A stretch of 64,000 nucleotides of DNA. Source: Lutjanus erythropterus (taxonomy: Eukaryota; Chordata; Actinopteri; Lutjaniformes; Lutjanidae). The number at the start of each line of letters is the position of its first letter. The stretch's first letter is position 1. The notes beneath the pieces are model-generated. The model was not told where the DNA came from, did no database searches, and was given only the letters and a program-made list of their open reading frames with translations. Position numbers and translations under genes: made by a program. The DNA lies in contig CM034594.1 in NCBI GenBank assembly GCA_020091685.1, forward strand, positions 5,120,903 to 5,184,902, written 5' to 3'. Positions 24,326 to 34,486 of this stretch are shown here, piece after piece.

Positions 24326-24407
24326 GCCAAAAATGCTGTTTTCAGCCTCTCAAACATGGAGATTTTCTGCTTTTCTTCATTATTTTCATATTAAACTGAA
24401 TACCTTT
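24326..24407 (+). mobile_element. hAT-type MITE family R2, fragment
   Basis: 'atgctgttttcagcctctcaa', 'ctgcttttctt' and 'aaactgaatacctttggg' line up with the R2 copies at 30844-31176 ('ttgctggttccagcctctta', 'ctgcttttcttt') and 34145-34322 ('aaactgatctttggtaat'). It sits exactly where the Tc1 element is cut. Confidence 0.7.
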
Positions 24408-24497
24408 GGGGCAAATCAACAAACCTTAAATAAGTAGATTTCTGACCCACTTGCCTGGTCAGGCAAATGAAGAAAACATTAATACTGAACTCTGACA
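24408..24497 (+). mobile_element. hAT-type family R4, right-end fragment
   Basis: 'ggggcaaatcaacaaacct', 'agtagatttctgacccactt', 'aggcaaatgaa' and 'taatactgaactctgaca' line up with the right end of the complete R4 element (29033-29131) and with 34397-34486. Only this terminal ~90 bp is present. Confidence 0.65.
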
Positions 24498-25799
24498 CAA
24501 CTCAGATTTCAGAAAGTTGAAGTTCATTCTCTTTACGTCATGTTCTGTACTAATTAGGAAATGTAAGATGGTGGTGAGCATGTTAAACATTATACCTGCA
24601 TGGCTATTGTGTACATGTATTATATACATGGGCCCAGAAAAGATCCCTCTCCAATCAGTCTAAGTTTTGTCAAATAGTGATGTTCATTTTTCAGGTTCAA
24701 CCAAAATAAAGATTCACTCCCCTGTAGATTTGTCAACCACCATCCTTCTAACTGCTGACATTCAGTGCATTCCTCCACTGTCCACTGTCCCCACTATCTT
24801 TGGTATTATCAATATGATGGACAAGATATGAGACATTTCTAAATCTCTGGAACAGAGAAGCAGAGGTCACATTTCAAACGTAACACTGTGAGTTAATCAA
24901 AGCCTGACATAAGATTACCCAACAACTGATATGGTTGTACAGACTGAAATCCGCTGGAAGGACAATACATTACCATGACGACATTAGCTAGTGCTTATTT
25001 GTCAAAACTAACCCTAACTTGGCAAAACCAAGTTAGCCTTGACTAGGAACTACAATTACATGTGACATGTGCTTAACATTAGTGTTACTTTACAACTCGT
25101 CTGTGTGACGTCAGCCACAGTTGTTGGGGTCAGTGTGGGGGATGTTTGATAGACCTGGCAACTCAACTAATAATCAACCAACCTTATATGCTTTCGTTTT
25201 GTTCAAAGTAAGGAGAAGATCTAAAGAGCTAACATTTAAAGATCCATAATACCATCACAGATGTTGACTATCATTGTTCACCCACTTGTAAAACGTCTGG
25301 TGTATTCGGGAAAATTTCTCTTAGTACTTCTAATTTTGTCCAATTTGTTATACATCTGTCCATGAGTATTTTCTCCGTTAACACAAGTGACCAGTTACCT
25401 CAGCAGTTAACACATCTATATGCCAGTATTGCCTTTCCTGTTCACCTCAATGACAGCTGTTACTGGCTGTGATGTCTACTGTGCACCCTCAATACAGCAG
25501 GACATCTGAAAACACCTGTTATTACTCTAACACATGGCATGGGACACATGCCCAGCACAGAGCCTGAGGGCATCACTTGTCCCGTCTTCAAACAGGGATG
25601 ATTTCCCTGTACGCTTTGTAAACAGCATAAAATCAAATCCACAAAACATGAATCAAGTCCTTCCTCTGCCGACTGAAACAGCAGTGTTTGCCTCTCAGAG
25701 ACCTACTTTAGTGATTAAAGGGGATGACACCCAGAGAGAGACAGCCATCACACTCTGAGCCTGTTCTCCCAGCAACACCCCCTCCCTCGTCTCTTCTGC
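24498..25799. other. Non-coding stretch, no gene seen
   Basis: Mixed AT-rich sequence. Overlapping frames on both strands at 25,460-25,760 have no domain content. No RNA gene was recognised. Confidence 0.45.
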
Positions 25800-25990
25800 T
25801 CCTCCATCCTTTCCTCTGTTACAGCCGTTGCGACTAGTCAGTGACTTGAATTTAATCAGCCTTCATCCAAACAGAGAAGTGGCCCCAAGCAACGGTGGTT
25901 GAGTGGGGAATTTGTGAACGAGGAGCATGGTCCGATTTCTAATTATGAAAGCAAGGCCAGACAGACAGTGCTAACATTGTTGTAATGGTC
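25800..25990. promoter_or_regulatory. Candidate conserved non-coding element
   Basis: Balanced, non-repetitive block with 'gacttgaatttaatcagcc', 'ccccaagcaacggtgg' and 'tttctaattatgaaagcaa'. The texture (homeodomain-like 'taatta' words embedded in GC-richer unique sequence, free of stray repeats) is that of vertebrate enhancers. This is inference, untested by alignment. Confidence 0.25.
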
Positions 25991-26033
25991 AACCTCACCC
26001 AGGGTATTTGTGAGTGTACGTGTGTGTGCGTTT

Positions 26034-26065
26034 GAGAAAGAGAGAGAGCGAGCGAGAGAGAAAAA
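26034..26065. repeat. Short (GA)n-rich tract
   Basis: 'gagaaagagagagagcgag' followed by more 'ga' units, about 30 bp, preceded by 'gtacgtgtgtgtgcg'. Confidence 0.7.
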
Positions 26066-26454
26066 CTGGCAAGCGGGGTGAGGCCAAGGCCAGTCCATCT
26101 AAACTTCAAAGTGCTGATGGCGGAAAAAAATCAAACCAAGTGACTGGAACAGTTATCATCTCTCTCATTTAACAGACTGTCATCTCACGCTGAAACACAA
26201 CATACTGCCCAGCATACACAAGCAAATCAATGCAACAGCCTCCATTATATTCATTACTTTAGAGTGTTTGCAACACTGCAGAGTCCCTCTGTCTCATTTC
26301 AGTCCTTCAGCCTCTTACAAAAACACAATAATGGTCTATACCACATTTCTTGCATGCCACTTTTTAAAAATGTACATTAAGCTTTCACGTACAATACATC
26401 TTTGTTGGGGTTAAAGCAATAATATGCAACATTTCTGCATTAATATGATGGATA

Positions 26455-26999
26455 GATTTTCAGCACTGGCCAAATGGGCCATGAAGCACCTAAATTTGAC
26501 AGCCAAAGTATATTTTTGGTGGCCAAAATGTAAACCTTTGTAAAAAACAACCTGGCAAAGACAATTTAATACAACTTAGCATAGTCTTCCTTAACTGTGA
26601 CTGTATTATCTACTACTTGAAGGGATTGTTTCTGATGGAAAATATAAATATATTTTCATGTTGTTTTGTCACAGTCCACCTTTTGTATTTATAGTACTTC
26701 TTAAAAACTGTATTAGAGGTTTAAGTAGGTTTACTAAACCCATATTTCCGTAGCCCTGACACATCTGTAGCTAACAGGTGATGAGCACAATTTGCTCTTT
26801 TAGTAGAATGTTGAACTAAAAGCCATGAAAGAATCGGTATATTTGTGGACTTGTAATGCTGTGTTGGCGAAGGCTCACAGTATGGAGATAAAACCTGGTG
26901 GTCAAAGGGGGCTGCCTGGGTGGTATATTTGGTGGCCACAGAGTAACTTTTTGTGGCCACAGGCCGTCAGGACATTGTTAATAGCCAAGGTTGAACCCT
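26455..26999. mobile_element. Possible hAT-like element
   Basis: The left part reads 'cagcactggccaaatgggcc', and the right part on the minus strand reads 'cagggttcaaccttggc'. The word 'tatttttggtggccaaaat' at 26,511 recurs as 'tatttggtggccacagagt' at 26,923. A 'cagggttc' terminus is a hAT hallmark. The two ends match only loosely and no target duplication is clear. Confidence 0.3.
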
Positions 27000-27306
27000 G
27001 AAAATGTCTGAAAACGCAAGACATATTTTGTTGAATTATGTACTTATTCCAAATGTTTCCAAAAACATTCAAGCTCAGAGAAATACATCATTTATTCAAG
27101 GTAACAGTGCATTTCGTGCTAGCCATTGCTAGTTACTTGTTAGTTCCTATAACTTCTGGGAAAACAGGATGTCTTGGATACATCAGAGAATGAGGAAGGT
27201 TAGTGAACGTGATTAATGTAACCTGAATAAAACTTTAATATTACCTCATCCATGAACATGATTTCTACCTTAGTCATGTCAAATTGATTTTCATCAGCTA
27301 TGGTGG
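27000..27306 (+). repeat. Dispersed repeat R1, copy 2
   Basis: It matches copy 3 (43473-43872) from 'gaaaatgtctgaaaac' through 'tccaaatgtttccaaaaac', 'tgctagccattgctag', 'ataacttctgggaaaac', 'acctgaataaaactttaatattacct' and 'catcagctatggtg', and matches copy 1 from 'gagaaatacat' on. About 300 bp. No coding capacity. Confidence 0.8.
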
Positions 27307-27689
27307 CTGTGTTGTGTTTTGTGTATGCTTTTTTGGGTGGGAAGATGAAAGGCGTGGGAATTCATGTGAAAGCTTTCGAAATCAATCAAAACCTACAACT
27401 TCTAAGGAACTGTTCATTAGATAGCATTTTTCTTTTGAACTTGTCTGCAGACTTTAACCATCCACCCACACAGAAAAACCTCAACACACAGATCCACACA
27501 CACACCAGAAAAAGAGAACAACCTGCACGCTTAAACCAAAGTATTAACATAAACATTTGAATAAACATGATAAAGGAAAATCTTCCCTGAGCAAATCCAC
27601 CACAGTAATTGCATTGAATGAGATAATGGTGCTCCGCCTTTTCCATCCTGTTTGAAATTTAAAAACTGTCTGTAGAATCTCTGAAATTT
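27307..27689. other. Non-coding stretch, nothing seen
   Basis: Unique-looking sequence with a short 'cacacacacac' patch near 27,495. No gene was recognised. Confidence 0.4.
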
Positions 27690-28230
27690 TTCAACCTCGG
27701 ATGTGGAGGCGTTCTGCTGACTGCCCCACAAATGAAATTCATTGGAATCTCCACCTCTCCAAGTCTTTCACAGCCACTCCATCACGTTATATGTGATAAA
27801 TGGTCCCGCTCTCCAGAACAAATAATTCTTTTGCCTGAAATGTCCTATGTTTCATTTTCTTGCATTTGCATAAGCTCAAGTAGATGGATGCCATTATTGA
27901 AATAGGTCCATCACAGCTGTCCGCTATCAAAATAGAGGCTGAGATTGCATGGTAAGTTTTATATGTCTTCAGCATACATTCACAGAGTTTGCTGTGATCA
28001 GCCACAACTGTTTCCTATAAGCCCATTGCAACCCCTAACAAAACACCCTTGTTCTTGACCAGCTCACAAGGGCAGGATAATGTGTTTGACTAATAGCTAT
28101 GTCTGCATTGGAGCACAATTCAATTTACAGAGATGGCCCGCTGTGTGCCGAATCAATCTTAAATAGGATAAGCTGTTGCATTAACAATCTTTGATGGTTT
28201 TATTTCTCTGAGAAAAACATTATGGACTAT
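27690..28230. promoter_or_regulatory. Candidate conserved non-coding block
   Basis: Two balanced, unique-looking stretches: 27,730-28,000 ('tgcatttgcataagctc', 'gatggatgccattattga', 'ctatcaaaatagaggct') and 28,110-28,215 ('tggcccgctgtgtgcc', 'gttgcattaacaatctttgatgg'). The first has an octamer-like 'atttgcat', the second a SOX/TCF-like 'aacaatctttgat'. These words suggest an enhancer but are not proof. Confidence 0.22.
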
Positions 28231-28499
28231 GTTTTACATTATTTGCATCTGATGGGTGTGTTAATTCATTCTCATCAATTCAATACTAGATAATCTGTAA
28301 TCAAGAGAAAAGTTAACATGAGAAAGATTGTGGAAACTACTTATTCATCTCTCTGTGTATGGGACAGGCGTGTGTGTTAATGAGTGTATACTATTATCTT
28401 TTATTATCAATATTACTTTCCAGAATTTGATGCAAAAAATAAAAAACATGACATGCACAGATGTGAAAAAATTCAACAATGTTAATTGGGGCAACTGGT

Positions 28500-29131
28500 T
28501 GAGGGCTCAACAATAAAGATTGCCCACTTTCCCCAGGCAAGTAAATGCCAAGTCAGGCAAATGAATAAAGCAACTCACAAGTCATATTAAGAGCTGCTCA
28601 TGTGCAGTACCATAAAGACCGTTTGCAATACCAGGTAAAGACAACATTTAGGAGCATTTCAGTTATCCTGGAAACAGGAGTTTAATTGGATGCCATAGAA
28701 GGGTAGGGGTGAAACTCAAACTATGTATTGCACACTTTGCTGACAATTTGGAAGCTAGGTGGATAGAACTGAATTGCTTTCTAAAGCATGCCAAGTTTCT
28801 GAAAAACATTGCTGGAATGCCTTTTCAAGTGCCAATAGTATATGGCTTGCACGGCGAGCCCTCCTCCAGGGTCCTGCTGGTGCTTGTACGAAACATGAAT
28901 ACTGAGGTCAGTCAAGCATTCACAAAACTGATTACCACAGCATTTCATGTTTCAAAAAACATGCAGCTATTCAGTGAATACTCAGTGCGATTGCTCAATT
29001 AAAGCAATTAAATAATAATCAAAACAATTTGGATAGGGGCCAGCAAAAATTGACTTTGGGCAAGTAGATTTCTAGCCCACTTGACCGACCACGGAAGCAG
29101 AAAAAAACCCCATTAATGTTGAATCCTGTTG
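28500..29131 (+). mobile_element. hAT-like element R4 with both ends and a probable target duplication
   Basis: The left end is 'agggctcaacaataaagatt' (from 28502); the right end on the minus strand is 'aggattcaacattaatgg', so 'agg..tcaaca.taa' is inverted at the two ends. The flanks are 'caactggt' (28492-28499) and 'taactggg' (29132-29139), identical at 6 of 8 positions; an 8-bp duplication is the hAT signature. Subterminal phrases such as 'ttgcccacttt' and 'aagtcaggcaaatga' (left) and 'gtagatttctagcccactt' (right) recur at 24408-24497 and 34397-34486. The size of ~630 bp and the interior fragment suggest a deletion product of a larger autonomous element. Confidence 0.65.
28709..29002 (+). 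pseudogene. Possible hAT transposase remnant
   Basis: An open stretch of about 97 codons lies inside the R4 element. Its last part reads 'FTKLITTAFHVSKNMQLF' then 'SEYSVRLLN', which resembles a segment near the start of hAT-type transposase/ZNF862-like proteins, where an aromatic residue, T-A-Y, 'VAKN' and a phenylalanine precede a short loop. The frame has no ATG at its start, and no zinc finger, DDE core or dimerisation domain follows before the element ends. The location inside a hAT-like element with the right orientation supports the reading; the sequence match alone is short. Confidence 0.4.
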
Positions 29132-30843
29132 TAACTGGGGCTGAGGGCTGTGGTCATCTCTTGAATAAAGGAGGAGAGGCTTGTCACTAAAAAGAGATAA
29201 CCTGGCCTGGTGCACCTTAAAAAGGTCAGTCCACCTTAAGTGAGCCTGTACCAAAGTTGTCATTAACATCGGGTCTGACCCCCTTGGGTGTTGAGGTGTT
29301 GTCGCACTTATTCAATGACAAAAAATTACTTAAATTGAACAAAGAGCACACTGCAGTTTCACAGCTATAACGTCAAACACAGTCTATCTTTTTCAAATGC
29401 ACTCACTAATTGCTACATTAGAGTGAATTAACATTACATAAATAATAATAGCAGCACTGTCTGTCCAGGAGCTAATCAATATTTTGGTACTGACAATTCA
29501 GGAACCGGTACCTGGTACCAGTACCCATTGCCCATATGCACATTGCTGCAAGAGTTCTTTTACTCATTTCACATGTACGTAAAAAAAATTTACAGTTGCA
29601 GAACTTATTGCATGCGGACAAAACTGACCTCGTATTTGTCCTTGTACTTCACCAGAACAAACCTGCCTTAGTTGCCCTCTGATTAATATTGATCCTCCTG
29701 TTTGAAGGTTAATAACCATTAGTGAATCTTAAAATACAGAACTCGAATATGAGGAGGCAAAAAGTGCTTCCATAATCACATGTAAAAGACGGCCATTAGA
29801 CATCTTCCTCTTCCTTATTTACATGGTGTCTGAACATTAAGCGCATTAATGTTCACAGGCAGGTCAGACATTACATTCAAAGAGGTCATCACAACCTTCT
29901 GTCTCACACACAATCTTGGCTCTCTCCTACAGTCTCCTCACTTTCATCGTGTCATTCATACTCTCTCTGTACTTAAAGTGCCCATTAATATCTATAATAC
30001 TGGACTCTGTCCAATCTGCTGCCACTGGAACAGGATTGAACTGTAGACTGCAGCAGCATTGCACTCATTCAAAGAGCATGGTGTAATATTTTCCATTACC
30101 AGAGAGGAGCTGGCTGCCATCTTGAGATTAAAAGTTATGGCATCATAAACAAGGTCTGTGTAATATTTTGGCTATGATCTTAGTGTTATTCAATCCAACT
30201 AATGATTTCTTGATTATAATCTTATACTGAATCATATCCCTCACAGACTGTTGGATGATGTAAAGTTATGTTTCAATATGAACAACACTGTATTTCATGT
30301 ATACAAATACTGAGGAATTCTGTGCCCTCACTGACTTGCCTTTCAATTAGTCACAATTAATAATGCATTAGATTTCTTTGGACAGAAGTCTTGTTTTACT
30401 GTTTAACTACAGAAAACACAAAAAGATAGCTTTCTCTTTATCTTGCCATTGATGCAGAAGTAGTTTCACTGTGTCTATCCATCTCAAAGCACACATTAAA
30501 CAATTTGTAAAGTGCTAATGAAGAGATGACCAGCACTGATAACATACAAGATCTTTACCTGCTTCTCTACAAATGGAGGTTAATGAGAAAGCAGAGTGAC
30601 AAGCTGATTAAATGAAATTGCCTCCAGGTTGTATGCCAGCTGTAATGAACAATCTGCAGGAAGGTAATGTTGACTGAAGGGCTAAATGTAGGTAATGTAG
30701 TTAAGACACATAGAGGCACATAAATGAAAGTAGCCACATGCTTGAAATTAAGTATATTCTGTTTGTGCATGTGGGTACTTTCAATTACTTGAATAAACTG
30801 ACCACATATTGGGGATCTAAATGGTTACTTTAAATGGTTACTA
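29132..30843. other. Non-coding stretch with two palindromes
   Basis: No exon was recognised. At 29,505-29,525 'ggaaccggtacctggtacc' is a dense GGTACC repeat of the kind found at the edge of some hAT MITEs. At 29,831-29,855 a perfect 10-bp inverted repeat is present (listed separately). The rest is unique AT-rich sequence. Confidence 0.5.
29831..29855. repeat. Perfect 10-bp palindrome
   Basis: 'tgaacattaa' is followed by the five bases 'gcgca' and then 'ttaatgttca', the exact reverse complement of the first arm. The arms contain TGAACA and TGTTCA, which resemble nuclear-receptor half sites, but the 13-base spacing between them is not that of known steroid-receptor elements. Confidence 0.9.
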
Positions 30844-31176
30844 TAGACCTGCAACAAGTGGTCAATTAATCAGTTAGTCAGTCAGAAGAAAAGCTATTTT
30901 GATAATCAATTCATTGCTTTGGTCACTTTTCCAGCAAAAATGTCAAAACTTTGCTGGTTCCAGCCTCTTAAAGATAAGGATTTCCTGCTTTTCTTTCATT
31001 TAGGACTGTAAATGAAGAGTCTTTGGGTTTTAGACTGTTGGTTGGACAAAAGAAGCAATGTGAAGGCTTCACTTGGGGCCCTGGAAAATTATGATGAGCA
31101 TTTTTCACATTTTCTTTTATCATTTTATAATAATTGGTAGATTTATCAATGATGAAAATAACTGGTAGTTGCAGCA
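30844..31176 (+). mobile_element. hAT-type MITE family R2, nearly complete copy
   Basis: The left end 'tagacctgcaac' and the right end 'gttgcagcacgt' are inverted copies of a 'tagggctgcaac' type terminus. The left subterminal part has 'caattaatcagttagtcag' and 'ttttgataatcaattcatt', the right part 'tcaatgatgaaaataact'. The middle 'ttgctggttccagcctctta' and 'tctttgggttttagactg' recur in the fragments at 2334, 9405, 24326 and 34145. About 330 bp and non-coding. I could not find a matching 8-bp target duplication. Confidence 0.8.
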
Positions 31177-32276
31177 CGTGTGTCACAGAACCTGTATAGC
31201 TAAACATGACTCAGCTCTCACTTGCCTCACAAACATGTGCCACATGTAAATTAACATGACATGATCATTATCAATGCATGATTATGATTATATTCATCGT
31301 AACTTTTTGATATAGAAATATAATGTAACATTTCATTGAATCTTTGTGCTGTTTTTACCTCAGAGACCATGTCTGAGCAAGGTATGTAACACTGGGCTCT
31401 GTGTAAGTCGTCATGAAAACTGAACACTGTATAAATGATGATGCACAGTGTTATTCAAGGCTGCTTTGTCATCAGGAAATTTGCACATGTCAGTGGAGCA
31501 GCACCATATTAGTCACTATCAATAGATGTGTTCTCTAACATGTCATCTAAAGTGCAGTATATGAAAGTGTCTTAATAATAACTGCACTGTTAAAATTTCT
31601 GTAATTGTGTACAAGCTGTTGTACTTGTCTTGAAGCTGTCTAAAAGTCACTGTGGACAAACGCACTAGTGTTTCCACTGTTATAACAAAATATAGGGTAA
31701 AATATAAGATTATCTGAAAAAACTCCTCCTGTTCTTAAACTTCTGATGTTACCGGGTGACATAACTTTCCTGGGAAAGTGTAAACATGTAATAACTATAA
31801 AGAAATAATTAAATCTTCTTCCTTATGTTGGACACACAGATGTAGTACATTTAACAAATGTTAATTTCAAGCCTTGTGCATGAGCCTACACAAACAATAC
31901 ATGGCCACACACTCGATTCCTTTGGCCCTTTGTGCCTCCAAACTAAACATTTCATCACAGCAATGGCCTCACCACAAAGCACACCTGAGTAAATACAACA
32001 ACAACAAAAAAACATCCAATAGCACACTGCAGCTAAAGCAAACACCACATGCCTTCAGGATTTTGTCTTGACATATTTCAGGTCCTGTTTTGTTTACCCA
32101 GAGAGCCACTTGCACTTTGCAGAACCATTACCTGACGTCACTGTAGAGAGAACAACAGAGGAGAACAACAGCTGTCCAGCCTGTCAGAGAAATAAAACTA
32201 AGATGGCTTATAATGCGAGTGAAACAGCAACAGCAGTTGTGCTCTTATATACGCTGAAATGTTACAGCTGCTACTG

Positions 32277-32278
<2 letters not shown>
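31177..32278. other. Non-coding stretch, no gene seen
   Basis: Unique AT-rich sequence; short complementary open frames at 31,850-32,070 have no domain. No repeat end was recognised. Confidence 0.45.

Positions 32279-32330
<52 letters not shown>
32279..32330. repeat. (GT)26 microsatellite
   Basis: Twenty-six uninterrupted GT units. The frame open through it yields only alternating Val-Cys and is not a gene. Confidence 0.98.
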
Positions 32331-32332
<2 letters not shown>

Positions 32333-33499
32333 AGGATAAAATGTAGCCTAACAACAAAAATACTGAAAACTGACACAGACACAGATTTCTTTAAGCATGG
32401 CTAAATGTCTTGCTAAACTTATACAATTTTCAAGGAAAAAACTGAAGGTACACTGTTGCTTCATTGACTGCAATTCAATTCAGTGAATAACATCATGATC
32501 ATTCATTTGTGAATGCACTTATTGAGACCAGAATGACCCTCTAATACACCTGAAGCCATTGCCTCTCTTACTTGACAACTCTCCACTCCAAAGTCCTCCA
32601 ATCCAGTTTCAGCTGCCCTTGCCAGTCCTGTATGTTTTTCTATGACTATTTGAAAGGTGGACATTATGCAAACTGAAGGTACAGTAGAAATCACAGAAGT
32701 CGCCACCACAAAATATAAAAGCCGACCTTGGAGCAGAATTGAGTGTTCTAATGCAGATGCTTTGTACTGAGCTGAATAGAAATGTACTTTCAAGCTGCTG
32801 TCAGAGCTATAGTGATTCATTTTGCATCATACATTTGAGGCAGATTTAAAACACCACTTCTCCAGCATCGAGAGGCAAAATGACCTGCATGTAACATGTA
32901 TAGGCATTTTTTATAATGTATGTATAGAGTTTTCAGTGTGAACAAAACTTCCAATTCATGCCCATGTGTGTTTGCACAATGAGCAATAGTGACATCTCTC
33001 TCAACTCAAACGGCTACAAATACATCTTGAAGGAAGCTCTTACAGAAAAAACACAACACAGAAATGAGTGTTTCGGAATAAGACTGTTTGTGGTGGTAGC
33101 TGGCGGGGAGGCGGGGGTCACTCTGAAAGCTGACCATGACCTTTGGTTTGCTGTTTGGTTTGATCACTGACACAGTTGAAGATGGTTGCCTGCGAGAGCA
33201 ACAGTTTTCATGGGGGTATCATATCAGAGCAAGCAAGTCTTACACTGAGATTACATCTTTCAGACATCCCATTTTAATGTTGTCTGAAGGTACTGATTTT
33301 GTTTACTGTATTCACTATAATACTTTGTTATAGCAAGCTAAATATTTTCTCTTATAAAACCTAGCATCACTCTGCAAAGGTTTGCCACATTTCACCCAAA
33401 GTGACCAGTCAGAGACGTGGAGACATTAACCACTATCTGTTCCATTCTTGCCTCTAAAGTCATAGAAGTTAATTTGACAGTAGTTTTTGTTGCTTTACA
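32331..33499. other. Non-coding stretch, no gene seen
   Basis: Mixed unique sequence with a GC-richer patch at 33,090-33,125. No exon or repeat was recognised. Confidence 0.45.
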
Positions 33500-33614
33500 A
33501 TTATTATTGAATTGAATTAATTTGCAAGACCCCCTTTTGTATTGTATTATTAACACTTTGGCAAAATTGTTTACAAAGCATTCAAGTCAATAAAGCATAC
33601 TGAATTGAATTCAA
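33500..33614 (+). mobile_element. 3' tail of a LINE-type retrotransposon
   Basis: 'cactttggcaaaattgtt' is followed by 'gcattcaagtcaataaagc' and a tandem 'ttgaa' tail ('tgaattgaattcaat'). The order UTR, 'aataaag', 5-bp tandem tail is that of a fish LINE 3' end. No coding part is attached. Confidence 0.6.
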
Positions 33615-34144
33615 TATCATAACACTGCTTAAAATTATTTTCTCATCCACTTTAATCTTATTGTGTTGCTTGTTTATTGTTTTAATAGAATAAATCAATC
33701 AAGAAGTAATATTTCACGCTAAATGTATGCCACCTGCTCAGCTCAATGCTACAGACAGCTGAAGTAAACAAGTAACTCAAGAATACCATTAAGACAGATA
33801 TTCTATTCAGGAGTCAGGAGACCAAATCAGAGGTCCACTGCTAGAGAATAATGTGCTTATCTTTAATACATGACAACAAATCAAACTCTTAGGAGACGTC
33901 TAGATGGTTGATTTGCTTAATGCAGCTTCATATACCGACGACAGAGACATTCGTCTGTTGATGGATTCTGTTTGGACTGTTAAGGATTCTGGACATGTCT
34001 ACATAAACATGGGAAGTGAAACAGTGTTAATTAACCTGTCAAGTTTATTTTTGAAAGTTTGTCTGATCTATCTAAGATGACAACAGCTTGAATTTAAAAG
34101 TCTTAATTATAAAAATAGCTATAACAGAATGGAAATGGAAGGAA
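33615..34144. other. Non-coding stretch, nothing seen
   Basis: AT-rich unique sequence. No feature recognised. Confidence 0.4.
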
Positions 34145-34322
34145 ATTCTGTTTTCATTCTCTCAGATATGGAGATTTCCCACTTTTCTTTGTTTATTATT
34201 ACATTAAACTGATCTTTGGTAATCTTTTGGTTTTCAACATTTAAAGGCATCACACTGGACTATGAAAAACTGGGATGAACATTTTTCTCTATTTTTTGAC
34301 ATTTTATAAACATTGCAGCTCT
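34145..34322 (+). mobile_element. hAT-type MITE family R2, fragment
   Basis: 'tctgttttcattctctcag', 'cacttttctttg', 'ttaaactgatctttggt', 'tgggatgaacatttttct' and the terminal 'cattgcagctct' follow the order of the copy at 30844-31176 ('gatgagcatttttcacatt' there). The left end is absent and the right end is close to complete. Confidence 0.65.
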
Positions 34323-34396
34323 AGATTAAACAGAACAGTTAACTTACCTACCTTTGTTGTTATTTGATAACTGCTAATAAATAAAACATTTTGTAT

Positions 34397-34486
34397 AGGA
34401 GCAAGTAAAAATCGACTTTGGGCAAGTAGATTTCTGACCCACTAGCCCGACTAGGCAACTGAAAATTGAACATTGAACCTTGACAT
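34397..34486 (+). mobile_element. hAT-type family R4, right-end fragment
   Basis: 'gcaagtaaaaatcgactttg', 'gcaagtagatttctgaccca' and 'cattgaaccttgaca' match 29033-29131 and 24408-24497. It lies 75 bp right of an R2 fragment, the same order as at 24326-24497. Confidence 0.65.

Noticed and set aside
32068-32346. Frame ending in a Val-Cys run
   Set aside because: Translation of the (GT)26 microsatellite.
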